From positions 1 through 46,062 of the forward strand of contig JAKSHZ010000013.1 of the NCBI GenBank assembly GCA_024399115.1: a stretch of 46,062 bases of DNA. Reading direction: 5' to 3'. This DNA comes from Bacilli bacterium (GTDB lineage Bacteria > Bacillota_I > Bacilli_A > RFN20 > CAG-826). The notes under the pieces were generated by a model that searched no databases, was not told the origin of the DNA, and saw only the letters and a program-made list of their open reading frames with translations. Shown in pieces: positions 16,337-23,779 of this stretch (position 1 is the first letter of the stretch; each line of letters starts with the position of its first letter). The position numbers and the translations under genes were made by a program.

Positions 16337-17299
16337 ATGAATTACAAAAAAGTTGTAGTTGCTGGTGGCGGTGTTTTAGGTAGTCAAATCGCATTCCAAG
16401 CAGCTTACTGTGGTTTCGATGTCACAATTTGGTTAAGAAGTGAAGGATCTGTAAAAAGATGCCAAGCTAAAATTGATGATTTAAAAGAAACTTACATTAA
16501 AGATATTAAAGAAATGGCTAAAGACAACGGCTTCTGGGCACGTGGCTTAGCTGACAAAGATTCATTTGATAAAGATGAATGTTTAAAGAAAGTCGAAAAA
16601 GCTTATGAAACACTTAAATTAGTTGTTGATAAGAAAGAAGCTTATGCAGGTGCTGACTTAGTCATTGAATCAATGGCTGAAATCACTGAAGAAAAAATCG
16701 CTTACTATAAGGATTTAGGTCAATACTTAGATGAAAAGACAGTTATTGTTACTAACTCTTCAACTCTTCTCCCATCTACATTCGCAAAATATACAGGTAG
16801 ACCAGAAAAATTCTTATCTCTCCACTTTGCAAACCATATTTGGAAACAAAATACTGCTGAAGTCATGGCTCAAGCAAAAACAGATTCTAAATACTTTGCA
16901 GAATTAGTCGAATTCGCTAACGCAATTAGAATGGTTGCTCTCCCAGTCTTAAAAGAAAAGAACGGTTACTTACTCAACTCTATGTTAGTTCCATTCTTAT
17001 TGAGTGGTATGGACTTAGTTGCTGGTGGCGTTTCTGATCCAGTTTCAGTTGATAAAGCTTGGACATTAGGTACAGGCTCACCACGTGGTCCTTTCCAAAT
17101 CGTTGACGTAGTTGGTGTTCAAACAGCATACAACATCGTTCTTCAATTCCAAAAAGTTCCAGGTTTATTAAGCCCACTTCTTAAGAAGATGATGATGCCA
17201 TACAACTTCAAAGCAATGCTCGCTATGTTAAAAGCAAAACTCGATGCTGGTGAAACAGGTGTTGCTGCTGGTAAAGGCTTCTACGATTACACAAAATAA
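16337..17299 (+). CDS. 3-hydroxyacyl-CoA (3-hydroxybutyryl-CoA) dehydrogenase family protein
   Basis: NAD-dependent oxidation/reduction of 3-hydroxyacyl-CoA, or a related hydroxyacid; 320 residues. N-terminal NAD loop VVVAGGGVLGSQIAFQAAYCG (GxGxxG), the acid-rich VIESMAE motif, then SSTLLPSTFAKYTGRPEKFLSLHFANHIWK carrying the catalytic His region, and the C-terminal helical domain ending GVAAGKGFYDY. The expected HFFNP is HFANH here, a departure from the classic family sequence that could alter specificity. No thiolase or crotonase gene is adjacent, so a complete butyrate pathway is not shown. Confidence 0.85.
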   Translation: MNYKKVVVAGGGVLGSQIAFQAAYCGFDVTIWLRSEGSVKRCQAKIDDLKETYIKDIKEMAKDNGFWARGLADKDSFDKDECLKKVEKAYETLKLVVDKKEAYAGADLVIESMAEITEEKIAYYKDLGQYLDEKTVIVTNSSTLLPSTFAKYTGRPEKFLSLHFANHIWKQNTAEVMAQAKTDSKYFAELVEFANAIRMVALPVLKEKNGYLLNSMLVPFLLSGMDLVAGGVSDPVSVDKAWTLGTGSPRGPFQIVDVVGVQTAYNIVLQFQKVPGLLSPLLKKMMMPYNFKAMLAMLKAKLDAGETGVAAGKGFYDYTK

Positions 17300-17306
17300 A
17301 TTAAAA

Positions 17307-17340
17307 AATGGTTCACATTATTGTGAGCCATTTCTTTTTT
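17307..17340 (+). terminator. Intrinsic terminator
   Basis: AATGGTTCACA/TGTGAGCCATT, 11-bp stem with TTAT loop, followed by TTTCTTTTTT. It ends the hydroxyacyl-CoA dehydrogenase transcript. Confidence 0.9.
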
Positions 17341-17344
17341 TATA

Positions 17345-17374
17345 AAAGAAAATATGCTTCAAACGAAGCATATT
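17345..17374 (-). terminator. Intrinsic terminator of adh (bidirectional-looking)
   Basis: AATATGCTTC, 4-nt loop, GAAGCATATT: a perfect 10-bp stem with T-rich tails on both strands, 18 bp beyond the adh stop. Confidence 0.85.
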
Positions 17375-17391
17375 TTTTAATTTTATTTTGT

Positions 17392-18615
17392 TTAGAAATC
17401 TACGTCTAAGTCGTAATATACGCAATCTAATAATTTTTCCATTTCTTCAACAGATGGTTGGCGAGGGTTTGAGCCTGTGCATGCATCTCCTAAAGCATTG
17501 ACTGCAATATCATGACGTCTTGCTAAATAGACTTCTTCTGGAACGAATCCATTTTCTGTTGGATAAGAATCAGCTCCATAATTCTTAATGCAGTGAGGAA
17601 TATTTAAATCGTCGTTCATTTTACGTAAATAGTTAATTAAAGCTTCTACTTTTTCATCTAAAGAAGCGCTCTTATCAACGATTCCCATATAATCAACTAA
17701 TACACCATATCTAGCTTTTGCTGTTTCATCTTTAGCGTTGAAAGCAATTACTTTTGGTAAATACATAGCATTTGCAGCACCATGGATAATATGAGCACCA
17801 TAGTCAGCGAAAGCAGCACCTGTCTTGTGTGCCATTGAGTGGACGATGCCGAGTAAAGCATTAGAGAATGCCATACCTGCTAAACATTGAGCGTCATGCA
17901 TTCTTGCTCTAGCACTCATATCGCCATTATAAGATGGAACTAAATCATTCATGATCATTTCAACAGCGTGAATTGCAAGTGGATCTGAATAGTTACAATT
18001 TGCAGTAGAAACATAAGCTTCAACAGCGTGTGTCATAGCGTCCATACCTGTGTGAGCAACCAATTTCTTAGGCATTGTTTCAGCTAATTCAGGATCGACA
18101 ATAGCGACATCTGGAGTGATTTCAAAATCTGCGATTGGGTATTTAATACCTTTTGAATAATCAGTAATAATTGAGAAAGCAGTAACTTCTGTTGCTGTAC
18201 CTGATGTTGAAGAAACTGCACAGAAATGAGCTTTTTTTCTTAATGTTGGAATGCCGAAAATTTTGCACATATCTTCAAATGTACATTGTGGATATTCATA
18301 CTTAATCCACATAGCTTTTGCAGCATCAATTGGTGAACCACCACCGATTGCAACAATCCAGTCTGGTTCAAAAGCTAACATTGCTTCTGCACCCTTCATA
18401 ACTGTTTCGACTGATGGATCTGGTTCGATACCATCAAAAATCTTAACTTCCATTCCAGCTTCTTCAAGATAAGCTTGAGCTCTATCTAAGAAACCGAATT
18501 TTTTCATTGAACCGCCACCGACACAGATCATAGCTTTTTTACCTTTGAAAGTTTTTAAGGCTTCAAGGGCGTTTTTTCCATGATAGATATCACGTGGTAA
18601 TGTAAATCTTCCCAT
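17392..18615 (-). CDS. Iron-containing alcohol dehydrogenase
   Basis: 407-residue type III alcohol dehydrogenase, reducing an aldehyde to alcohol with NAD(P)H. Cofactor region IVAIGGGSPIDAAKAMW, STSGTATEVT, then the metal site: Asp in VAIVDPEL, His in TGMDAMTHAVEAYVS, and GIVHSMAHKTGAAFADYGAHIIHGAANA carrying further His ligands. It resembles the C-terminal half of AdhE. It is transcribed away from rex; a consensus promoter with palindromes on its transcription start (18636-18667) makes Rex repression by low NADH/NAD+ very likely. AAAGGAG precedes the ATG. Confidence 0.93.
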   Translation of the reverse strand: MGRFTLPRDIYHGKNALEALKTFKGKKAMICVGGGSMKKFGFLDRAQAYLEEAGMEVKIFDGIEPDPSVETVMKGAEAMLAFEPDWIVAIGGGSPIDAAKAMWIKYEYPQCTFEDMCKIFGIPTLRKKAHFCAVSSTSGTATEVTAFSIITDYSKGIKYPIADFEITPDVAIVDPELAETMPKKLVAHTGMDAMTHAVEAYVSTANCNYSDPLAIHAVEMIMNDLVPSYNGDMSARARMHDAQCLAGMAFSNALLGIVHSMAHKTGAAFADYGAHIIHGAANAMYLPKVIAFNAKDETAKARYGVLVDYMGIVDKSASLDEKVEALINYLRKMNDDLNIPHCIKNYGADSYPTENGFVPEEVYLARRHDIAVNALGDACTGSNPRQPSVEEMEKLLDCVYYDLDVDF

Positions 18616-18635
18616 ATTTTCTCCTTTTAAATTGC

Positions 18636-18653
18636 TCGATATAATTTTATCGA
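18636..18653. promoter_or_regulatory. Rex-like operator A (adh side)
   Basis: Perfect palindrome TCGATA-TAATTT-TATCGA, 18 bp with N6 centre, the same geometry as Rex operators but with different half-sites. It lies between the adh -10 box and its ribosome binding site. Confidence 0.6.
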
Positions 18654-18667
18654 TATTTTTTTATCGT
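18650..18667. promoter_or_regulatory. Rex-like operator B, overlapping A
   Basis: TCGATA-TTTTTT-TATCGT (one mismatch), sharing a half-site with operator A and covering the predicted adh transcription start near 18665. Confidence 0.5.
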
Positions 18668-18671
18668 TTTA

Positions 18672-18700
18672 ATATTAGTTCTATATTTTTCTCTTGTCAA
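18672..18700 (-). promoter_or_regulatory. adh promoter
   Basis: Minus strand TTGACA (18695-18700), 17-nt spacer, TAATAT (18672-18677). It is a near-consensus strong promoter, consistent with control mainly by repression. Confidence 0.8.
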
Positions 18701-18714
18701 CACATCTTTATATT

Positions 18715-18743
18715 TTTAAAAATTATGATATTATAGTTATAAT
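18715..18743 (+). promoter_or_regulatory. rex promoter
   Basis: TTTAAA (18715-18720), 17-nt spacer, TATAAT (18738-18743), with operator C directly downstream. Confidence 0.5.
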
Positions 18744-18746
18744 TTA

Positions 18747-18763
18747 TCGATAAACACTATCGA
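18747..18763. promoter_or_regulatory. Rex-like operator C (rex side)
   Basis: TCGATA-AACAC-TATCGA: same half-sites as A and B with a 5-nt centre, on the predicted rex transcription start. It suggests autoregulation. Confidence 0.5.
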
Positions 18764-18791
18764 TACTAAGTATTGATTAACACGGAGTTTT

Positions 18792-19415
18792 ATGGAAAAG
18801 AAAAACATCTCAAAAGCCACATTAGAAAGGCTTCCTCAATATCTTCATTATTTAGAGAATATAGAAGATAAAGACGCTTACATTTCTTCAAGACAAATCG
18901 CAGAAAGTTTGGGCTTTGTTGAAATTAAAGTTAGAAAAGATATTGCGTTAGTTTGTGATAAAGGAAAACCTAAAAAGGGGTTCCTTGTTAGTGATTTAAT
19001 AAAGGATATTGGATCATATTTAGGATGTGACGAAATCTATAACGCTGTTATTGTTGGACCAGGCAAAATTGGACGCGCAATTCTTGGCTATCAAGGTTTT
19101 TCAAGATACGGGATTAACATCTTAGCGGCATTCACACATCATGGAAATAAAACAATCGATTACCCTGCTACAAAACCTATTTTAGACTTATCTGAGTTCA
19201 ATGATTTCTGTTCAAAAAATAACGTAAAAATAGGAATCATCACTGTTCCTGTTCAATATGCTCAAGAAATCTGTGACATGATGGTTAAACAAGGAATCAA
19301 AGCTATTTGGAACTTCGCTAGAATTAATTTAGTTGTTCCAGATGATGTTATAGTGAGACAAGAAGACTTAGCTGCTGGAATTTCAATTTTGGTTAGCCAA
19401 ATTAAAAATAAATAA
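18792..19415 (+). CDS. rex: Redox-sensing transcriptional repressor Rex
   Basis: 207 residues, a dimer that senses NADH/NAD+ and represses fermentation genes. The N-terminal winged helix contains SKATLERLPQYLHYLENI and YISSRQIAESLGFVEIKVRKDIALV; the Rossmann domain contains AVIVGPGKIGRAILGYQGF, where family members usually have G-x-G-x-L-G. KIWNFAR-like wording is seen as IKAIWNFARINLVVP, a family hallmark. It starts at ATG after GGAG and shares a transcript with the next SDR gene. The adh-rex intergenic palindromes are its probable sites. Confidence 0.96.
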   Translation: MEKKNISKATLERLPQYLHYLENIEDKDAYISSRQIAESLGFVEIKVRKDIALVCDKGKPKKGFLVSDLIKDIGSYLGCDEIYNAVIVGPGKIGRAILGYQGFSRYGINILAAFTHHGNKTIDYPATKPILDLSEFNDFCSKNNVKIGIITVPVQYAQEICDMMVKQGIKAIWNFARINLVVPDDVIVRQEDLAAGISILVSQIKNK

Positions 19416-19425
19416 GGAGAAGAAC

Positions 19426-20196
19426 ATGAATATTGCAATTATTACTGGTGCTTCTAGCGGATTCGGAAAAGAATTCGTTAAGCAAATTAATAAAAAATAT
19501 GAATTAGACGAGATTTGGGTTGTCGCTAGAAGAATAGACAGACTTGAAGAACTCAAAAAAGAATATAAAACTCCAATTAAGTGTTTCGGATTAGATTTAA
19601 CTGTAAAAGAATCACTAACAGTTATTGAAAACGCAGTTAAAGAAGCAGGCGCTAATGTTAAAGTTTTAGTAAATAACGCAGGCTTTGGGTTATTTGCAGC
19701 TTTTCAAGATGGCGATCTTAATACTTGGTTAAAGATGGTCGATCTAAACGACAAAGCTTTAGTAGGACTTACATACTTAATGCTTCCATATATGTCAGAA
19801 GGTAGTGAGATTATAAACCTCGCATCTATGGCTGCGTATCAACCAATTCCTTATATCGGTATCTATGGCGCAACTAAAGCATTCGTTCTCTCATTTACAA
19901 GAGCACTCAATGTTGAATTAAAACCACGTAAGATCAAAGCTATTGCAGTATGTCCTTTCTGGACTAAGACAGAATTCTTCGATGTAGCAGTCAAAGATGA
20001 TAGCGTGATCACATATTATTCTCACTACAACACAATCGAAAAAGTAGTTACTCTTGCTCTTAAGAACATTAAAAAGGGTAAAGATGTTTCGATTTCAGAC
20101 TTTGCCGTTAAGTTCCAAAGATTCTTAGTCAAGGTTCTTCCAACCAAGATGGTTATGAAGGTCTGGTGCAAACAACAAAAGAAACAAATTAAATAG
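19426..20196 (+). CDS. Short-chain dehydrogenase/reductase
   Basis: 256-residue SDR of the DltE/YqjQ-like group. Cofactor loop TGASSGFGKEF, NNAGFGLF, catalytic NLASMAAY with Tyr-x3-Lys in YGATK; the C-terminus (residues about 200-256) is basic and has a hydrophobic helix that could associate with the membrane. It lies 10 bp after rex with AAGGAG, so it is co-transcribed and probably under the same redox control. Substrate unknown. Confidence 0.88.
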   Translation: MNIAIITGASSGFGKEFVKQINKKYELDEIWVVARRIDRLEELKKEYKTPIKCFGLDLTVKESLTVIENAVKEAGANVKVLVNNAGFGLFAAFQDGDLNTWLKMVDLNDKALVGLTYLMLPYMSEGSEIINLASMAAYQPIPYIGIYGATKAFVLSFTRALNVELKPRKIKAIAVCPFWTKTEFFDVAVKDDSVITYYSHYNTIEKVVTLALKNIKKGKDVSISDFAVKFQRFLVKVLPTKMVMKVWCKQQKKQIK

Positions 20197-20201
20197 AGTA
20201 A

Positions 20202-20223
20202 AAGCTGGGCGATCACCCAGCTT
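20202..20223. terminator. Hairpin between convergent genes
   Basis: AAGCTGGG, six-nucleotide loop, CCCAGCTT, but without a strong T-run (TAATTCTC on the plus side; TACTCTATTT on the minus side). Probably a weak bidirectional terminator. Confidence 0.5.
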
Positions 20224-20251
20224 AATTCTCTATTAATAAAGATATAAGAAA

Positions 20252-20854
20252 TTATTTTTCTATATTTAAATAGCTAAGACTGAAATTATCAAAAGGAATC
20301 AAAATTGTAACTCTATTTCCGTATTTTTGATGTAACTCTTCGTATTTTTGTTTTAATTGTTTTTTAGTCTCTTTAAATCCAACATCGTTAACTGATTTAA
20401 CAATCCAAAGAATGAATTCTTTAGTTTGTGGATGCATTAAATATCTTTCTGAATGACGTTTAAAATAATTGTAAACAGTCATATATGAGAATTCTTTAGG
20501 GTGATAGACCCTCGAAGCACTCATAATATCACATGCATATTCAACCGCCCTTTTGAATGGAATCTCTCTAATAATAAACCCATCTCTAAGGTAGTCTACC
20601 CAATAGTGCCAATGGTGCTTATTTCTTCCAACATGATGGACACAAATATTACTCCAATTATCATTATCCATTCTTTCAGTAGTTGTAGGAGATTTAACTC
20701 CAGAAAAATACTTAGAACTTAAATGAAATTCAGTATAGGAAAACTTAGATAAATCATGGACAAAGCCCAAAAATGGAATGCCTAATTTACGTGCATACTT
20801 GAATACATAATGCTTATGTTTAATAACGACGTTTAAGTGTTTAAAAAAGCTCAT
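20252..20854 (-). CDS. DUF5662-like protein with HD/His-rich motif
   Basis: 200-residue soluble protein of unknown function. Conserved-looking motifs are FVHDLSKF near residue 31-38, EFHLSSKYFSG, and HHVGRNKHHWHYW near 73-86, which recall metal-binding HD-type proteins and the DUF5662 family, common in gut Bacillota. Two His/Asp clusters suggest a metal-dependent hydrolase fold but no activity is known to me. It has no signal peptide. It is alone between converging and diverging neighbours. Confidence 0.75.
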   Translation of the reverse strand: MSFFKHLNVVIKHKHYVFKYARKLGIPFLGFVHDLSKFSYTEFHLSSKYFSGVKSPTTTERMDNDNWSNICVHHVGRNKHHWHYWVDYLRDGFIIREIPFKRAVEYACDIMSASRVYHPKEFSYMTVYNYFKRHSERYLMHPQTKEFILWIVKSVNDVGFKETKKQLKQKYEELHQKYGNRVTILIPFDNFSLSYLNIEK

Positions 20855-20965
20855 ATGAGTATCATATCACATCTTCATTGAAACCGAATAAAGTAATCTA
20901 TTTTTAATGAACAAGAGATAAATATGTGCCGATATATAGCGATTTTAACGAAATATTGAATATAA

Positions 20966-20993
20966 AAAAATCTGGAGCTCGATTAAGCCCCAG
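20966..20993 (-). terminator. Intrinsic terminator of the nuclease gene
   Basis: Minus strand CTGGGGCT, short loop, AGCTCCAG (one G-U pair), then A and seven T. Confidence 0.85.
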
Positions 20994-20999
20994 AATTTT

Positions 21000-22976
21000 T
21001 TACTTCTTAGTTGTTTTTGATGTTCCACTGCTCTTCTTCGTAGTTGAACTTGTTGTGGATTTTTTAGTAGTTGAAGGCTTCTTAGTTGTTGAAGAAGTCT
21101 TTGTTGTTTTAGGAACAGGAATGCCTAAATCTTTAGCGACATTTTTTGCCCCTTTAATCATTTTCTTTTTTGTCTTCTTTTTACCAAATTTATAAACCAT
21201 AAAGGCAGCAACTAATAAAACTGCGACTGTAACAATACAAATGATATAGAAGACTTTAGGAGTAAAGAGTCCAAAGACTAAACCATTTTCATCTGAAATT
21301 TCATCAATAAATGTCTTTTGTAAGATCTTAAAGCTAATTGTTTTACTTTGAGATTCATATTTTTCAAAGTTAATAGAAGTAGCTTTTACATAGTAAGTAC
21401 CTGGTTCAGTAGGAACATTTTCAGTAAAGACGCCATCTATCTTATCAGAATATGTGAACTTGATGCTTTCAGGAGCTCCTGCTTTAGAAGAAGCGACTGG
21501 TTTAATTGTCTTTCCTTCTTTTACATCATCAAGTTTTAACTCAAGAATTTCATTTGGTTCACCACGAACTCTGAATGATTTAATTTCAGAAGTTGATTTG
21601 TATTCATCGTTTGCAATTGAAGTAGCTTTTACAAAGTAAACACCAGCGTTTGTAGGTTTACTTGCGACGAATGGACCGTTCTTATTGTCAGCATAAGTGA
21701 ATGTAACACTACCAACATCTGCAGTAGCAACTGGGTCGAATTCATCGCCATATTCGCAATCTTCAATTACAAAACTCTTAATAGTATTTGGTGTACGTGG
21801 ATCAGCATCATTTAATGCGTCTGTTAATGGGTTAGCTGAAACAGCTGAATCTCCCCAAATTACATCAGCCCATTCAGGGAAATCGATAAATGGGTTTCTA
21901 TTGTTAGTAAAGTTTTTAAATAAAAGATTGTTACGGTGAATTTCGTATTCATCAACAGGATCTAATTTGTTCCACTCAAGAAGATCCTTCATAACAGCCA
22001 TATATCCTGGCTTTGTTTTAGTTGATGAGAATCCTGATTTTTCCCACTTAGTTAAATCATTAGTGAGCATTAAATTAGGGTTGTCCATGCAAATAGTATC
22101 ATCATCGCCAGCAACGTCGTTATAACGAGCGACCATATAGAACATAGCTCTTGCGATGTCGCCTTTATCTTCATCTTGTGGCTCGAAAACTTTAATTCCT
22201 TCTGTTGGGAATGATTTTGATTCACCAAGTAAATTATGTCCAACTGATGAGTATTTAGTGCTGCAGTCAACATAAGATTTTGTCTTATCAACATAGCCAT
22301 AGAAATTGTTGTTGTGTTGATTGTTTGCCCATCCATTAGCTGCGACTAAATGCATTGGGTCTCCACGAGCACCTGCACCACCTTTATCAGATGCTGCTTC
22401 TGTACCGAATCCTTCTGATTTTGGCCATAAGTGCTCACGGTTAATTCCATATCCATCTTGATTATGATTACCCCAAGCTTTTACTTGATTAGGTTGAGAA
22501 TAATCCATGTAGTATGACTTTACGTATGGGTTAATTACTCCGTCAGCTTGGTATGTACTGTTAGTAAGGTATTGGTAGCCAGTAATAACATTGGTGCTTG
22601 GATTATATTTAGATCCAAGTTCTGTGGCTGGTGATTTTGCCCAGTCTCTATCTGTAATTTCATACATTTGCCAGACTCTAACACCACTACTAATATCGTA
22701 GCTATAGTACTTTTGGTTGTTAGACAAAATAGGTTTCAAAAATTTAAGTAAGTTTTGTCCTTTTCTATCGCTTTCTGATTTGCTATTTAAGTCTGAATAA
22801 TAGTTTCTAATTTCGGTTTCTGTATTGTCATTAAGGTCAATTGTTGTTGGTAAGTTGCTATTAACATATAAATCGCCATCAGCAGCTTCAACCTTAACAG
22901 TAGAAACGCTTCCGATAGATCCAACGAATGCAGATACAATTGCCATTAAAGATATTATCTTTAGTGTCTTTTTCAT
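21000..22976 (-). CDS. Secreted, membrane-anchored endonuclease I (EndA/NucM family) with two Ig-like repeats
   Basis: 658 residues. Signal peptide 1-31 (cut after VEA). The endonuclease I domain spans about 55-385, with active-site NREHLWPKS at 179-187 and GDPMHLVAANGWANNQHNNNFYG, the beta-beta-alpha metal fold that cuts DNA or RNA. Two homologous repeats of about 75 residues follow (about 415-495 and 495-570; shared pattern FTYxD..G.F....PT..GxYxVKATSI..ExY.S). A membrane helix at about 575-598 is followed by a 60-residue Lys/Thr/Ser tail (STTKKPSTTKK). A likely role is degradation of external nucleic acids for nutrients at the cell surface. It has its own promoter and terminator. Confidence 0.9.
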   Translation of the reverse strand: MKKTLKIISLMAIVSAFVGSIGSVSTVKVEAADGDLYVNSNLPTTIDLNDNTETEIRNYYSDLNSKSESDRKGQNLLKFLKPILSNNQKYYSYDISSGVRVWQMYEITDRDWAKSPATELGSKYNPSTNVITGYQYLTNSTYQADGVINPYVKSYYMDYSQPNQVKAWGNHNQDGYGINREHLWPKSEGFGTEAASDKGGAGARGDPMHLVAANGWANNQHNNNFYGYVDKTKSYVDCSTKYSSVGHNLLGESKSFPTEGIKVFEPQDEDKGDIARAMFYMVARYNDVAGDDDTICMDNPNLMLTNDLTKWEKSGFSSTKTKPGYMAVMKDLLEWNKLDPVDEYEIHRNNLLFKNFTNNRNPFIDFPEWADVIWGDSAVSANPLTDALNDADPRTPNTIKSFVIEDCEYGDEFDPVATADVGSVTFTYADNKNGPFVASKPTNAGVYFVKATSIANDEYKSTSEIKSFRVRGEPNEILELKLDDVKEGKTIKPVASSKAGAPESIKFTYSDKIDGVFTENVPTEPGTYYVKATSINFEKYESQSKTISFKILQKTFIDEISDENGLVFGLFTPKVFYIICIVTVAVLLVAAFMVYKFGKKKTKKKMIKGAKNVAKDLGIPVPKTTKTSSTTKKPSTTKKSTTSSTTKKSSGTSKTTKK

Positions 22977-23003
22977 AAAAGGCCTCCTAATTATACAGAA
23001 TAC

Positions 23004-23032
23004 ACTATAATCTATTTGATATAAAAAATCAA
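23004..23032 (-). promoter_or_regulatory. Promoter of the nuclease gene
   Basis: Minus strand TTGATT (23027-23032), 17-nt spacer, TATAGT (23004-23009). An inverted repeat TTTGAT-N7-ATCAAA overlaps the -35 box and could be an operator. Confidence 0.7.
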
Positions 23033-23063
23033 AGATTTTTTATTATATATTTATTTATTTCAT

Positions 23064-23090
23064 CAAAAAACCCACTTCATCGAAATGGGT
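23064..23090 (-). terminator. Intrinsic terminator of trkH-trkA
   Basis: Minus strand ACCCATTTC, GAT loop, GAAGTGGGT (one G-U pair), then six T. Confidence 0.88.
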
Positions 23091-23099
23091 ATTTATTGA

Positions 23100-23765
23100 T
23101 TACTTCGCTTTGATTAATGAAGCGAGTTTTTTGATTTGGTCGTCTTTATCTCCGCCTAAAACGATAATATGGTCGCCTTTTGCGAATTCATAATGAGGGT
23201 GAGCCATAACTGTTTCATGATCACATTTTTTGATAGCTAAAATGTTGAGTTGATATTTCTTACGAATATCTAAGTCAACGATTGTTTTTCCAACCCACTT
23301 GTCATCAATACCTGTTTCATAAACAACAAGGTTTTGAGCAATTTCAATGTAATTGAAGACATTACTTAAGTTAAATCTTTGAGCTAAACGTTCAGCCATA
23401 TCGTGTTCAGGGAAAATAACTTCGTTAGCACCGAGTTTCATTAAGAATTTAACTTGCATATCATCGCTAGCTTTTGAAGCAATGTATTTAGCCCCATTCT
23501 CATATAGAAGGGATGTAATTTCTAATGATGATTGGAAGTTTTCACCAGTTGCAACGAAGCATGCATCGTAATTTTGAACACCAAGAGATTTAACAATATT
23601 TGGATTTGTACAATCTCCTTGGACTGCATCTGTAAATTCGTCTGCTAGGCTATTGATGATTTCAGCATCTCTATCAACTACCGCGACATCATTTCCTAAT
23701 TTGCTTAGTGATCTTGCGAGATGGCGTCCATAATAACCCATACCAATAACTAAAAAAGATTTCAT
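23100..23765 (-). CDS. ktrA: Potassium uptake regulatory subunit KtrA/TrkA
   Basis: 221-residue cytoplasmic RCK protein gating the K+ channel subunit. Rossmann RCK_N with SFLVIGMGYYGRHLARSL (GxGxxG), acidic VVDRD, DACFVATGENFQSSLEIT; C-terminal RCK_C from about residue 140 (WVGKTIVDLDIRKKYQLNILAI.., GDHIIVLGG). KtrA C-domains bind c-di-AMP in several Bacillota; GdpP is encoded at 7821-9845. It lies 14 bp after the trkH stop with AAGGAG. Confidence 0.93.
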   Translation of the reverse strand: MKSFLVIGMGYYGRHLARSLSKLGNDVAVVDRDAEIINSLADEFTDAVQGDCTNPNIVKSLGVQNYDACFVATGENFQSSLEITSLLYENGAKYIASKASDDMQVKFLMKLGANEVIFPEHDMAERLAQRFNLSNVFNYIEIAQNLVVYETGIDDKWVGKTIVDLDIRKKYQLNILAIKKCDHETVMAHPHYEFAKGDHIIVLGGDKDDQIKKLASLIKAK

Positions 23766-23779
23766 AAAAATGTCTCCTT

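Noticed and set aside
17307..17332. TTCACA..TGTGA inverted repeat as a Crp-type operator
   Set aside because: The arms are in the opposite order to TGTGA..TCACA and the element is a clear terminator stem after a stop codon.
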